A stretch of 64,000 bases of DNA, taken from assembly GCF_030409805.1 (NCBI RefSeq), contig NZ_JAUFQP010000007.1:806001-870000 (forward strand). Direction: 5' to 3'. Shown piece after piece: positions 27,542 through 36,849 of the stretch; the first letter of the stretch is position 1; every line of letters starts with the position of its first letter. Source of the stretch: Algibacter miyuki (lineage in GTDB: Bacteria; Bacteroidota; Bacteroidia; Flavobacteriales; Flavobacteriaceae). The position numbers were made by a program, and so were the translations under genes. Under the pieces are notes generated by a model. The model did not search any database, was not told the DNA's origin, and saw only the letters and a list, made by a program, of their open reading frames with translations.

Positions 27542-27679
27542 TTAATGGCAGCCACAGCCATCATCGCCACCACATGCTTTTTTAGCATTCGGTTTTTTGA
27601 TAAAGTATTTTTTTACTAGAAATGCTACCGCTAAAATCATAGCGGTGAAAACTAATATATTTTGAATAATTGTGTTCAT
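27542..27679 (-). CDS. FeoB-associated Cys-rich membrane peptide (45 aa)
   Basis: This small ORF has one N-terminal membrane helix (residues 4-22) followed by a lysine-rich stretch and a C-terminal cysteine cluster, CGGDDGCGCH. The gene lies 12 bases after feoB on the same strand. This architecture fits the small Cys-rich membrane proteins often linked to FeoB. It may hand Fe2+ to or from the FeoB pore or shield it from oxygen, which is an inference. The start is the ATG at 27677-27679 and the stop is TAA at 27542. Confidence 0.85.
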   Translation of the reverse strand: MNTIIQNILVFTAMILAVAFLVKKYFIKKPNAKKACGGDDGCGCH

Positions 27680-27691
27680 GTGTTTTAAGTT

Positions 27692-29791
27692 TTATTTCAG
27701 AAGTTGAAAAGCGATTAAAGCAGTAATGTAAGCAATTAACGTCATAATTACTAATTGCCAAATAGGCCATTTCCAGCTGTTAGTTTCACGTTTTACAACA
27801 GCTAATGTGCTCATACATTGCATGGCGAAAGCGTAAAATAAAAGTAATGAAACTCCTGATGCTAGAGTGAATAAAGGGCCGCCTAAAACGGGATTCACTT
27901 CTTTTGCCATTCTATTTTTTATGGTGTCTTCATCATCATTTCCAACGCTATAAATGGTTGCTAAGGTGCCTACGAAAACTTCACGAGCTGCAAAACTACT
28001 TACAATAGCGATACCAATTTTCCAGTCGTAACCTAATGGTCTGATGGCAGGTTCAATGGCGTGGCCAGCAATTCCTATAAAGGAATGTTCTAATTTATGC
28101 GATGCTATTTTTTGTTGTAATTCTTCTTCTGATAGGTTATTTGATGCATTTTTGGTCGTGATAATTTCTTCAGCATTATTGAAGTTTTCACCAGGGCCAT
28201 AAGAGGCTAGAAACCAAAGCACGATGGAAATGGCTAAAATAATTTTACCGGCACCAAAAATAAACGACTTCGTTTTTTCGATTACCGTTAGTGCTACATT
28301 TTTTAAAAGCGGTAATTTGTAGTTGGGCATTTCAACCACAAAAAACGACTTGTTTTTTATTTTTAGAATTTTATTTAAAATGTATGCTGAAATAACTGCG
28401 GAAGCAAAACCGAGTAAATACAGTAACATTAAAGTTAAGGCTTGGTAACCTAAACCTAAAAATCGACCTTCTGGAATAACTAGCGAAATTATAATTAAAT
28501 ATACCGGTAATCGTGCTGAACAGGTCGTGAATGGTGTTACCAAAATAGTAATTAAACGCTCTTTCCAGCTTTCGATATTTCGGGTGGCCATAATAGCAGG
28601 AATGGCACATGCAGTACCTGAAATTAAGGGAACAACACTTTTTCCGCTAAGTCCAAAACGGCGCATCACACGATCCATTAAAAACACAACACGACTCATA
28701 TATCCACTTTCTTCAAGTATGGCAATGAATAGGAATAAAAAGGCAATTTGCGGAATAAAAATAACAATACCGCCAAGCCCGGAAATGATACCTTCGGCTA
28801 ATAAATTGGTAAATGCGCCAGCTGGTAATGTGGTTTTAACCCATTCACTTAATGATGCAAAAGCACCATCGATCCAATCCATTGGGATGCTCGACCAATC
28901 GTAAATGGCTTGAAAAATGGTTAATAAAATGAAAAAGAAAATAACATAACCCCAAATTTTATGGGTTAAAATTTTATCTAGCTTTGCTCGTAAATCTTTG
29001 GCTTGCGAAGCATCAATAGTTAATCCTTTTTTAAGAATGTTGTTTATGTATTGGTAGCGTTTAATGGTTTCTCGTTGTTGTAACCGTTTTAAATCGCCTT
29101 TAGTTTTTGTTTTAAAACTGGTAATGGCATCAATTTCATTTCTATCGGTTTTTCCGAAGTTTACATCTTGCGTAATCACCAACCAAAGTTTGTAGTTTAA
29201 TTGGTTTGGAAAGGCTTTTTTTAGAGCATCGAAGTAAGGTTTATCTATATCTGATAAATCTAGACAAGGTGTTGCTGGGATTTCTTTGTAGTTAGCAATA
29301 AGTTGTTTTAAGTTTTCTAAACCTTGCTTTTTGCGGGTGCTTATTAAGGCTACTTTAGTTTGAAATTGTTCTTCTAGGTAATCAATATCTAATGAAATCC
29401 CTTTGTAACTCATTCTGTCGGCCATATTAATGACTAGAATGGTTGGGATTTGTAAATCTTTAATTTGGGTGAAAATTAGCAGGTTTCGCTTTAGGTTTTC
29501 AACATCGGAAACCACAACTGCGATATCTGGAAAATCTTTATCGTTTTTATTTAAAAGCAGTTCTATAACTACGTTTTCATCTAGCGACGAGGCGTTTAAA
29601 CTGTAAGTTCCGGGTAAATCTATAACGTGTGCTTTAACGCCACGAGGAAGTTTGCAAATACCTTCTTTTTTTTCAACCGTGATGCCTGGGTAATTTCCAA
29701 CTTTTTGGTTTAAACCGGTTAAGGCGTTAAATACTGAGGTTTTTCCAGTGTTCGGGTTGCCTATTAAAGCGACGTTTATTTGCTTACTCAT
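27692..29791 (-). CDS. feoB: Ferrous iron transporter FeoB
   Basis: This is a 699-residue protein. A GTPase domain comes first: G1 GNPNTGKT at 11-18, G3 DLPG at 58-61 and G4 NMAD at 122-125. A GDI-like helical region and about eight membrane helices from residue 280 onward follow, with the gate motifs RNIESWKERLITILVTPFTTCSAR and the AAREVFVGTL segment. It imports Fe2+. The start overlaps the stop of feoA by eight bases (ATGAGTAA), and a Cys-rich partner peptide follows. Length is close to the normal 700-770. Confidence 0.96.
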   Translation of the reverse strand: MSKQINVALIGNPNTGKTSVFNALTGLNQKVGNYPGITVEKKEGICKLPRGVKAHVIDLPGTYSLNASSLDENVVIELLLNKNDKDFPDIAVVVSDVENLKRNLLIFTQIKDLQIPTILVINMADRMSYKGISLDIDYLEEQFQTKVALISTRKKQGLENLKQLIANYKEIPATPCLDLSDIDKPYFDALKKAFPNQLNYKLWLVITQDVNFGKTDRNEIDAITSFKTKTKGDLKRLQQRETIKRYQYINNILKKGLTIDASQAKDLRAKLDKILTHKIWGYVIFFFILLTIFQAIYDWSSIPMDWIDGAFASLSEWVKTTLPAGAFTNLLAEGIISGLGGIVIFIPQIAFLFLFIAILEESGYMSRVVFLMDRVMRRFGLSGKSVVPLISGTACAIPAIMATRNIESWKERLITILVTPFTTCSARLPVYLIIISLVIPEGRFLGLGYQALTLMLLYLLGFASAVISAYILNKILKIKNKSFFVVEMPNYKLPLLKNVALTVIEKTKSFIFGAGKIILAISIVLWFLASYGPGENFNNAEEIITTKNASNNLSEEELQQKIASHKLEHSFIGIAGHAIEPAIRPLGYDWKIGIAIVSSFAAREVFVGTLATIYSVGNDDEDTIKNRMAKEVNPVLGGPLFTLASGVSLLLFYAFAMQCMSTLAVVKRETNSWKWPIWQLVIMTLIAYITALIAFQLLK

Positions 29792-30020
29792 GCGTTACTT
29801 TTTCAATTAAAATATGCGAAGCTGTTTCTTTTCTAATAGCTACATGCGACCCGTTAATGTTTAAATACATTGGGTCTTGAAATGGCGCAAGTTGAATTAA
29901 TTCTACCGAATTTCCAGGTAAGCAGCCCATTTCTAAGAGTTTTAGAGGGATGTGAATAGACGAAACATCTGTAATTACAGCGTGTTCGCCCCGTTTTAAA
30001 TGTGCTAAAGTATCTTGCAA
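29784..30020 (-). CDS. feoA: Ferrous iron transport protein FeoA
   Basis: This is a 78-residue SH3-like FeoA. The family core is seen in LKLLEMGCLPGNSVELIQLAPFQDPMYLNINGSHVAIRKE. It probably binds the GTPase domain of FeoB. The start is assigned to TTG at 30018-30020, because no ATG or GTG is found upstream in frame before the promoter box. The -7 box lies 27 bases upstream. Confidence 0.9.
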   Translation of the reverse strand: MQDTLAHLKRGEHAVITDVSSIHIPLKLLEMGCLPGNSVELIQLAPFQDPMYLNINGSHVAIRKETASHILIEKVTHE

Positions 30021-30046
30021 GCTTATTTAGATTGAGTTTAAAGAAG

Positions 30047-30054
30047 CAAAAGTA
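30047..30054 (-). promoter_or_regulatory. Promoter -7 box of feoAB
   Basis: On the minus strand this reads TACTTTTG, matching TAnnTTTG, 27 bases upstream of the TTG start of feoA. Confidence 0.55.
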
Positions 30055-30213
30055 CAGTAAAACTTTAGAAGTTAAAAGTTTATTGAAAAATGTTTATGAT
30101 TTTGAGTACTAATGCTGTTTAACGTGATGGTTAAAGGTGTAAAAGGTTTTGCTTTTTTAATGATTAGCAGTCTGTTTTTTTTATAAGAACATTCAGGAAT
30201 TCACTTAAACCTT

Positions 30214-30882
30214 TTACTTTTCTTCTTTCAAAATTGAAATGTCGCTTAATAATTTATCAATATCTTCTTCATTTGTACCGTCGTAAAAGCCTCGAATTTG
30301 TCGTTTTTTATCAATTAACATAAAATTTTCGGTATGTACCATATCAAACGGACCACCGAATTCAGCATCTTTTACTGCTAAATAACTTTTTCGAGCGAGG
30401 TTGTAAATTTCCTCTTTATCTCCGGTTACCAGGTTCCATTTTTTATCGTTAACACCTTTTTTTATCGCATAACGCTTTAGTTGGGCAACGCTGTCAATTT
30501 CAGGAGTTACCGAGTGTGAAAGCAACATAACGTCATCATCATTTAAAATTTCCTTCTGAATTTTGACCATGTGGTTTGTCATAATCGGACAAATGGTTTG
30601 GCAGGTGGTAAAGAAGAAATCGGCCACGTAAATTTTATCCTTATAATCGTTTTGTGTGATGGTTTTTCCGTTTTGATTCAGTAGAGCAAAATCGGCTATT
30701 TTATGATATTTTTTTTGATACTGAATGGTGCTATCTACCAATTCTGTACTTACTGAAGCTGGCTGATAAATTGGAAGAGGTTTGTAAACATTCATGGTGT
30801 TATAAATCATAGCGACAATGATGATCGATATAACTCCGAAAACAATGAAAAAAACCTTGTAATCTTTAAAAAAATCGCGCAT
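30214..30882 (-). CDS. SCO1/SenC family copper chaperone
   Basis: This is a 222-residue protein with one N-terminal membrane anchor (about 10-28) and a thioredoxin-like SCO domain. The copper-binding pair C94 and C98 (CQTIC) and the third ligand H183 in MVHTENF are present. It probably delivers copper to the CuA site of cytochrome c oxidase, with which it is usually associated. It has its own -7 box and lies 193 bases from feoA. Confidence 0.92.
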   Translation of the reverse strand: MRDFFKDYKVFFIVFGVISIIIVAMIYNTMNVYKPLPIYQPASVSTELVDSTIQYQKKYHKIADFALLNQNGKTITQNDYKDKIYVADFFFTTCQTICPIMTNHMVKIQKEILNDDDVMLLSHSVTPEIDSVAQLKRYAIKKGVNDKKWNLVTGDKEEIYNLARKSYLAVKDAEFGGPFDMVHTENFMLIDKKRQIRGFYDGTNEEDIDKLLSDISILKEEK

Positions 30883-30898
30883 TTTATTGAATTTTCAA

Positions 30899-30906
30899 CA
30901 AAAATA
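30899..30906 (-). promoter_or_regulatory. Promoter -7 box of the SCO1-like gene
   Basis: On the minus strand this reads TATTTTTG, matching TAnnTTTG, 17 bases upstream of the start. Confidence 0.5.
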
Positions 30907-31003
30907 CGAGATAATTTAGATAACCTGTTGGTTGCGGAAACATAAATTGCTGTTAAAACTAGCCTATTGTGTTATTGTCTTTTTTAAAGTTGGTTGAAAA
31001 GCT

Positions 31004-31011
31004 TACTTTTG
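31004..31011 (+). promoter_or_regulatory. Promoter -7 box of rseP
   Basis: TACTTTTG matches TAnnTTTG, 31 bases before the ATG at 31042. It supports that start rather than the earlier in-frame ATG at 30994, which would precede the transcript. Confidence 0.6.
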
Positions 31012-31041
31012 TGCGATTATAAAAAATTGATTGAAGATTAT

Positions 31042-32388
31042 ATGGAGTTTGTTATCAAAATATCCCAGTTTTTACTAAGTCTGTCGTTGTTAATTGTTTT
31101 ACACGAATTAGGGCATTTTATTCCGGCGAAGATTTTTAAAACTAGAGTGGAAAAATTTTACTTGTTTTTTGACGTAAAGTTTTCATTATTTAAAAAGAAA
31201 ATTGGCGATACTGTTTACGGCATTGGCTGGTTGCCACTTGGTGGGTATGTGAAAATTTCGGGTATGATAGACGAAAGTATGGATACCGAACAAATGGCAA
31301 AAGAGCCACAGCCTTGGGAATTTAGATCGAAACCAGCTTGGCAACGTTTAATTATTATGTTGGGTGGTGTTACGGTAAACTTTGTGTTGGCTGTGATTAT
31401 TTATATTGGAATGAGTTATTTCTATGGCGATAAATTTCTTCCTGTTGAAAATATTAAAGATGGTTTATTAGTTGAAAACACAGTGGCTAACAAAGCCGGC
31501 TTGTTAACGGGTGACAATGTGGTTGCTGTTGATGGTGTTAAAATTGAGAACTATTCTGAAATTTCTGAAAAAGTATTATTCGGAAAAGAAATTACTATTG
31601 AAAGAAACGGACAAGAATCTGTAGTGACTTTTCCTGAAGATTTTTTAGCACAACTGATAGATTCGAAAGAAAAAGGATTGGTAAGTTTAAGAATGCCTTT
31701 TGTTGTAATGGAAGTTCCAGATACTTCTGCAAATAGCGGTAGCGGACTTAAAAAAGGTGATATTCTTGTTGGTTTAAATAATTATAAATCGAAATATGTC
31801 GATGGTATTATTGCAGGTTTAGATCAATTTAAAGGTCAAAATGTAACAGCAACCGTTGTACGTGAAGGGAAAGAAACAACATTACCATTAAATGTTAGTG
31901 CTGATGGTAAGTTAGGAATAACTTATTCGCCAGTATCTACAATGGCTACATTAGAAGCTTTAGGATATTATTCTTTTGAAACTAAAGAATATGGTTTTTT
32001 TGAAGCTATTCCGGTAGGGTTAGAAAAAACAGGAGATAAAATTTCATCTTACATCAAACAGTTTAAAGCTATTTTTACACCAAGCACAGGCGCATATAAA
32101 GGTGTAGGAGGCTTTAAAGCAATTTATGATATATTTCCTAGCTTTTGGAGCTGGCAAGTGTTTTGGGGTATTACAGCCTTTTTATCTATTATGTTAGGGG
32201 TTTTAAATTTATTACCTATACCGGCACTAGATGGTGGTCATGTGATGTTTTTATTATACGAAATGATCTCGGGAAGAAAGCCTGGAGATAAATTTTTAGA
32301 ATACGCACAAATGGTTGGATTCTTTCTTTTAATAGCATTAGTGCTGTTTGCAAATGGGAATGATATCTACAAATCGATATTTGATTAA
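31042..32388 (+). CDS. rseP: RIP site-2 protease RseP
   Basis: This is a 448-residue intramembrane metalloprotease. The zinc motif HELGH is at 21-25 within the first membrane helix. A periplasmic PDZ-containing region (about 150-300) and the second active-site motif LNLLPIPALDGGH with its aspartate near the C terminus follow. It cuts anti-sigma factors and other membrane proteins. The start at 31042 is chosen because it follows the -7 box and matches the family N terminus. The usual neighbours dxr and the outer-membrane assembly genes are absent here. Confidence 0.93.
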   Translation: MEFVIKISQFLLSLSLLIVLHELGHFIPAKIFKTRVEKFYLFFDVKFSLFKKKIGDTVYGIGWLPLGGYVKISGMIDESMDTEQMAKEPQPWEFRSKPAWQRLIIMLGGVTVNFVLAVIIYIGMSYFYGDKFLPVENIKDGLLVENTVANKAGLLTGDNVVAVDGVKIENYSEISEKVLFGKEITIERNGQESVVTFPEDFLAQLIDSKEKGLVSLRMPFVVMEVPDTSANSGSGLKKGDILVGLNNYKSKYVDGIIAGLDQFKGQNVTATVVREGKETTLPLNVSADGKLGITYSPVSTMATLEALGYYSFETKEYGFFEAIPVGLEKTGDKISSYIKQFKAIFTPSTGAYKGVGGFKAIYDIFPSFWSWQVFWGITAFLSIMLGVLNLLPIPALDGGHVMFLLYEMISGRKPGDKFLEYAQMVGFFLLIALVLFANGNDIYKSIFD

Positions 32389-32416
32389 AAATTTTTTTAA
32401 AAAAAATTAAAAAATG

Positions 32417-32447
32417 TTTGTGGCATTTAAATAAAGTCCTATCTTTG
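32417..32447 (+). promoter_or_regulatory. Promoter of tRNA-Asn
   Basis: TTTG (32417-32420) and TATCTTTG (32440-32447) are separated by 19 bases, fitting the Bacteroidota sigma-A consensus of a -33 TTTG and -7 TAnnTTTG. It is the clearest two-part promoter in the window. Confidence 0.8.
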
Positions 32448-32471
32448 CAACCGCTAAGCAAAATAGCACAG

Positions 32472-32545
32472 TCCTTCTTAGCTCAGTTGGTTAGAGCATC
32501 TGACTGTTAATCAGAGGGTCCTTGGTTCGAGCCCAAGAGAAGGAG
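32472..32545 (+). tRNA. tRNA-Asn (anticodon GTT)
   Basis: This is a 74-base cloverleaf. The acceptor stem TCCTTCT (32472-32478) pairs with AGAAGGA (32538-32544), followed by discriminator G. The anticodon stem TCTGA pairs with TCAGA around loop CTGTTAA, giving anticodon GTT at 32506-32508. The T stem CTTGG/CCAAG encloses TTCGAGC. The CCA end is not encoded. A promoter precedes it and a terminator follows. Confidence 0.97.
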
Positions 32546-32553
32546 CAAAATTA

Positions 32554-32582
32554 AGTCTAACAGAAATGTTAGACTTTTTTGT
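32554..32582 (+). terminator. Terminator of tRNA-Asn
   Basis: AGTCTAAC (32554-32561) pairs with GTTAGACT (32568-32575), and a T-run follows directly. Confidence 0.88.
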
Positions 32583-32692
32583 TTTTAATAGGTTTTGGTA
32601 AATGGCTGTATTTGCTGGTGTATTGTATTTTGCGACACTTTTTTGAGTTGTCAAGCAGATAAAGCAAGTAATAATAGTGTAATGCGAATTCT

Positions 32693-33466
32693 TTATTTTT
32701 TTAATGTATCTTTTAATTCACGCAGTCTTAATAAGTAGATTACTCTATCGACGGAGTTAACGCCAAAAAGTCTCATTAATTTCCGTTTCAAATTAGGTAA
32801 AAAAGTAGTTTTATTTGGTAGCCATGACATGGCATAATGATGAATACAGTAGGTGTTTGTTGTTTTTTCTATAACACCAGTACCGTGGTTTTTTGCGCAA
32901 AAATAATCTTTGGAAAACATAAAAATAGTATTGCTGTCTTCTCTCATTTTAGCTGCGGATATATTTTCAGGTACTGTTTCTTTAAATGTTTTAATTTGTG
33001 AAATTTGTTCCGTCATAATATTTGGTAGTGGCTTTGTGTTAAAGTTTCCGTCTATTTTGATAAATTCTTTTCCGGTGTAATAATCTAAAGATTGTTTTAC
33101 CCAGTCGCTATGTTTTTCCGCTCCTAGAACTCCGGCTTCGATAATGCCATCACCTTCAGAGCCTATAAAATAGGGGCGCTCTAAAAGATTATTAAAACTT
33201 TTTATAACTTCAATATCTGTATCTAAATAAATACCTCCGTAATTATATACTGCATGTAAGCGTATGTAATCGGCGGCAAAAGCATATTTTTTACTTTCAA
33301 AGGCTTGTTTAGCCCATATATTATCATCTAAGTTGAATCTATTAGTATCCCAAAGCACGAACTCATAATCAGGTAATTTTTCTTTCCAAGTGTTTATGCA
33401 TTTTTTAATTAATGGCGGATAGGCATCGTTACTAAGCCAGCAAAAATGTATTATTTTGGGTATCAT
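32693..33466 (-). CDS. DXD-type glycosyltransferase (Gly_transf_sug family)
   Basis: This is a 257-residue cytoplasmic enzyme of the capsular or OCH1-like glycosyltransferase family. The opening IPKIIHFCWLS, the FAADYIRLHAVYNYGGIYLDTDIEV block with the DXD motif D82-T-D84, and a WD pair at 39-40 are all family hallmarks. The sugar and acceptor are unknown. It stands alone on the minus strand between the tRNA and the TPR gene, with no polysaccharide cluster around it. Confidence 0.88.
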   Translation of the reverse strand: MIPKIIHFCWLSNDAYPPLIKKCINTWKEKLPDYEFVLWDTNRFNLDDNIWAKQAFESKKYAFAADYIRLHAVYNYGGIYLDTDIEVIKSFNNLLERPYFIGSEGDGIIEAGVLGAEKHSDWVKQSLDYYTGKEFIKIDGNFNTKPLPNIMTEQISQIKTFKETVPENISAAKMREDSNTIFMFSKDYFCAKNHGTGVIEKTTNTYCIHHYAMSWLPNKTTFLPNLKRKLMRLFGVNSVDRVIYLLRLRELKDTLKK

Positions 33467-33711
33467 TTATTTGTTTTTAAAAATAAAACTTGGCAGTAAG
33501 CTTGATTGGGGTCAGTTTGTAATTTTATTGTTTAAGACTTCTATTAGGTTGGTAATTTAGTAATATTTCTACTTAATTTATTTTCATATTTATTATTTCT
33601 TTAAGGTTAATATCTGTTGTCTGGTAAATGTTTGTTTCCATAAGCAACCGTTCGCATTAAAAATTTCACAACAGTACAATATCTCCAAAACACAATCATT
33701 ATATTTACGGC

Positions 33712-35487
33712 ATGAGATTTTTTTTAATACTATGTCTGTTTGTAAGTGCGTCGATGTTTTCGCAAAGCGATATTCTTGCTAAGGAATATTTCAAAAATGG
33801 CGATTATAAAAAAGCTTTAAACGAGTATAAAAAACTATTTGGCAATCCATCAACAAGCATTTCTTATATCGATGGTATTATCACGTGCCACCAGCAATTA
33901 GAACAATACGACGAGGCGGAAGCTTTTTTAGTCGAATTAATGCAAACCATTAAATATGCCGGTTTCTTGGTAGAAATAGGTTATAATTATCAACTTAAAA
34001 ACGATTTAGAAAACGCCAAAATTCAATACAACAAAGCTTTAGAAAGTATTGATGAAAAACCTAGTAATGTATTTTCTGTAGCCCGAAGTTTTCAAAATCA
34101 TAATTTACTAGATCAAGCCGTTGCAGCTTATCAAAAAGGCATGGCGTTAAACGAGCAATACGATTTCAAATTACAATTAGCGCAATTATATGGCGAGCAA
34201 GGGCACATTGAAAAAATGTTTACCAGTTATATCGATTATATCGCGGCCAATCCGTTTACAATAAATAATGTAAAACGCGCTATTAACGATTTCATAAGCG
34301 AGAATAAAGAGAATGAAAACAACATCTTATTCCGAAAAATTCTACTTAAAAAAGCTCAGGAGGCACCTAATTTACTTTGGAATGAGTTATTGAGTTGGTT
34401 ATTTGTTCAGCAGAAAGACATAAAAAAAGCATTCACACAAGAAAAAGCCATTTTCAACCGTGCACCTGAAAGTTTAAACCGCATAGAAGATTTGGCAGCC
34501 ATCGCATCTGCCGAAAATCAAACGGAAACAGCTAGAGAAATTTACAGCTATATTATTGAGAAATCTCAAGTTGTTGGCACAAAATTAAACGCCAACTATC
34601 AATTATTACAGCTAGACGTTAAAAATAGTTCCGAAACAGATTACACAGCGATTAACGATAAGTATTTAGCCTTGTTTGAAGAATTTGGTAATACATCTCA
34701 AACCCTAAGCCTTCAAATAGCATATGCGCATTTTTTAGCCTTTTATAAAAACGATCCTACTGAAGCCACCAAGTTTTTAGAAAACACTTTAGAACTTCCT
34801 ATTTCCGAACGCGAAAAAGCCGAGGTTAAATTAGAATTGGGCGATATTTTGGTGCTTCAAGAAAAATTTAATCAAGCCTTAATTTATTATACGCAAATTC
34901 AACGAAATCTAAAAAACAGTACCATTTCGCAAGTGGCGCGTTATAAAGTGGCGCAAACCAGTTATTATAAAGGCGATTTTAAATGGGCCGAGTCGCAACT
35001 TAAAATTTTAAAAGCATCCACGTCGCAATTAACTGCAAACGACGCTCTAAATTTAAAACTGTTAATAAGTGATAATAAATACGAAGACTCCCTTCAAACG
35101 GCCTTAAAACGATATGCAAAAGCCGATTTGTTATCCTTTCAGAATAAAACGCAAGCTGCCATAAATGTATTGGATAGCGTTTTAAGCGCTCATAAAACCG
35201 AACCCATAATTCCGCAAGCCTTATACAAGCAAGCCGAATTATTAGAAACCCAAAAACAGTACCAAAAAGCCGCAAATAATTACCAAAACATAATCGATAA
35301 TTACAGCAGTGGCATTTTAATAGACAACGCTTATTATAAATTGGCCGAGCTATATGTAAACCATTTAGAGCAGCCCGAACAAGCAAAAGAGCTTTACGAA
35401 AAAATCCTTTTTAACCATGCCGATAGCATTTATTTTGTAGAAGCTCGAAAAAAATTCAGAGCCCTCCGTGGCGATGCTATAAATTAA
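33712..35487 (+). CDS. Secreted tetratricopeptide-repeat protein
   Basis: This is a 591-residue protein with a signal peptide (MRFFLILCLFVSASMFSQ). It is a string of helical TPR-like units (around 20-200 and 360-590), for example AKEYFKNGDYKKALNEYKKLFGNP and YKQAELLETQKQYQKAANNYQNIID. It resembles outer-membrane-associated TPR scaffolds of Bacteroidota. No catalytic motif was seen and the partner is unknown. A DUF4286 gene follows 122 bases downstream. Confidence 0.85.
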   Translation: MRFFLILCLFVSASMFSQSDILAKEYFKNGDYKKALNEYKKLFGNPSTSISYIDGIITCHQQLEQYDEAEAFLVELMQTIKYAGFLVEIGYNYQLKNDLENAKIQYNKALESIDEKPSNVFSVARSFQNHNLLDQAVAAYQKGMALNEQYDFKLQLAQLYGEQGHIEKMFTSYIDYIAANPFTINNVKRAINDFISENKENENNILFRKILLKKAQEAPNLLWNELLSWLFVQQKDIKKAFTQEKAIFNRAPESLNRIEDLAAIASAENQTETAREIYSYIIEKSQVVGTKLNANYQLLQLDVKNSSETDYTAINDKYLALFEEFGNTSQTLSLQIAYAHFLAFYKNDPTEATKFLENTLELPISEREKAEVKLELGDILVLQEKFNQALIYYTQIQRNLKNSTISQVARYKVAQTSYYKGDFKWAESQLKILKASTSQLTANDALNLKLLISDNKYEDSLQTALKRYAKADLLSFQNKTQAAINVLDSVLSAHKTEPIIPQALYKQAELLETQKQYQKAANNYQNIIDNYSSGILIDNAYYKLAELYVNHLEQPEQAKELYEKILFNHADSIYFVEARKKFRALRGDAIN

Positions 35488-35609
35488 GAGTCGGTAAGCA
35501 TTCGTGATAATCAGGTTATAAAAAAGTGTAAAACCCTTTGCCATTCTAATTTTACTTCGGAATTTTGCCAAAGCAAAACAGCACGATTCATTCAAACTAA
35601 AAAAATATT

Positions 35610-35933
35610 ATGATTATATACAACGTCACCTCAAACATCGACGAATCTATCCATGCCGATTGGCTCACTTGGATAAAAGCACACATCCCAAAAGTACTAG
35701 CAACCGGTAAATTCGATAAAGCCACACTCAGTAAAGTTTTAGTCGAAGAAGATATGGGTGGCGTAACCTATTCCGTGCAATACCGTTCTTATTCTCGCGA
35801 AGCTTTAGACGCTTATTACCGCGACGACGCCGATAAATTAAGAGCAGAAGGTTTGCAAAAATTTGCCGATAAAATATTATCCTTTCGCACCGAATTAGAA
35901 ATAGTAGACGAGTATACCGTAAACTTCACGTAG
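35610..35933 (+). CDS. DUF4286 family protein
   Basis: This is a 107-residue soluble protein with a ferredoxin-like appearance. It matches the DUF4286 pattern: IIYNVTSNIDESIHADWLTWI at the start and a SVQYRSYSREALDAYY core. It is widespread in Bacteroidota and of unknown function. No partner other than the upstream TPR gene was evident. Confidence 0.85.
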   Translation: MIIYNVTSNIDESIHADWLTWIKAHIPKVLATGKFDKATLSKVLVEEDMGGVTYSVQYRSYSREALDAYYRDDADKLRAEGLQKFADKILSFRTELEIVDEYTVNFT

Positions 35934-35982
35934 TTGTAAACACTTTTAGAAATCACAGCCTGCCAAGCTATTTAATTAATTT

Positions 35983-36070
35983 GGGCGTTCCCCTGCGGGT
36001 CAGGCTTTCCGTTGCAAGTCCGCGCACTTCCTACGTCAGGCTGTGGGCTTTTCACTGCAATCCTTAACGC
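35983..36070 (+). repeat. Intergenic repeat element, copy 2 (88 bp)
   Basis: The equal-length partner of the element at 7903-7990. It begins GGGCGTTC and ends CTTAACGC, and shares GGCTTTCCG and GGCTGTGGGCT. It lies in the convergent gap 35934-36240 between the DUF4286 gene and the minus-strand hypothetical gene. Nothing else recognisable was seen in this 307-base gap. Confidence 0.8.
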
Positions 36071-36240
36071 GGGCATAACTGCCAATAATGGTGTTTTTAA
36101 GCGAATTTAGGGCGTGTTCAGGCTAAGGTTGTGCTAGTTCAAAAAAAAGGAGTAAAAATCCTGAGTTTTTTAATTAGCGCCAACAATAAGCGTTCGTGTA
36201 GAATAATTTTGAATAAAAAAAGCGGTGTAAAAACAGCTAA

Positions 36241-36597
36241 TTACTCAATATAAGTGGTTTCTAAAAAGTAATTTACAATAGCTTCTTTCATTAAAACACT
36301 TTGTTCGCCAGCTTTTAAATGTGGTAAAGCGCCTAAAGCGGTGTAGTGTGGCCAACCTTCAGCATCAACAAAATCGAGTTCATAATAACCGTAAGGCATT
36401 AAAAGTTTGCAAATAGCAATGTGCATTAAATCTAGTTTTTGGTCCTTTTTAAAAGTACGTTCCAATTGCCCGAGCTCTTGCACACCAATAAGGTAAATAA
36501 TAGCATCAAGGTCTAAAGTATCGCCATCGGCAAATTGGTCAGATAGTTTTTTTACCACCAAATCCCAGCGTTCCTTTAATTGTTCGTCTCTAGCCAT
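36241..36597 (-). CDS. Conserved hypothetical protein (118 aa)
   Basis: This is a 118-residue acidic helical protein that I could not assign to a family. It starts MARDEQLKERWD and has an IYLIGVQELG segment, with no signal peptide, membrane helix or cysteine cluster. A -7 box lies 29 bases upstream. The length and codon use look like a real gene. It stands alone, convergent with the DUF4286 gene. Confidence 0.75.
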   Translation of the reverse strand: MARDEQLKERWDLVVKKLSDQFADGDTLDLDAIIYLIGVQELGQLERTFKKDQKLDLMHIAICKLLMPYGYYELDFVDAEGWPHYTALGALPHLKAGEQSVLMKEAIVNYFLETTYIE

Positions 36598-36625
36598 TTT
36601 AAATTTTTGAGTTATAAATTTTCAG

Positions 36626-36633
36626 CAAAGTTA
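36626..36633 (-). promoter_or_regulatory. Promoter -7 box of the 118-aa hypothetical gene
   Basis: On the minus strand this reads TAACTTTG, matching TAnnTTTG, 29 bases upstream of the start. Confidence 0.55.
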
Positions 36634-36826
36634 ACAAACCTTTTTAAGTTTCAATTAAAGCCGGAATTTATTTCATAACGAATATTACGTTATCACCATC
36701 CAAATTAATTATGGTGTTTGCTTTAAAAATTCCGAAGAAATTTTTAAAAACACTTCAATTCCTGTAAATATTTAATCGTTCTTTTTTTTGCTAAAAGTTG
36801 CATTAACCTCATAAGTTCTTTTATTT

Positions 36827-36834
36827 TATATTTG
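36827..36834 (+). promoter_or_regulatory. Promoter -7 box of the cvpA-like gene
   Basis: TATATTTG matches TAnnTTTG, 16 bases before the ATG at 36850. The in-frame ATG at 36832 overlaps this box, so it is unlikely to be the start. Confidence 0.55.
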
Positions 36835-36849
36835 CATCAAATAGTTATT

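Noticed and set aside
30994..31041. Earlier in-frame start for rseP
   Set aside because: It lies upstream of or across the -7 box at 31004-31011, and the family N terminus matches the ATG at 31042.
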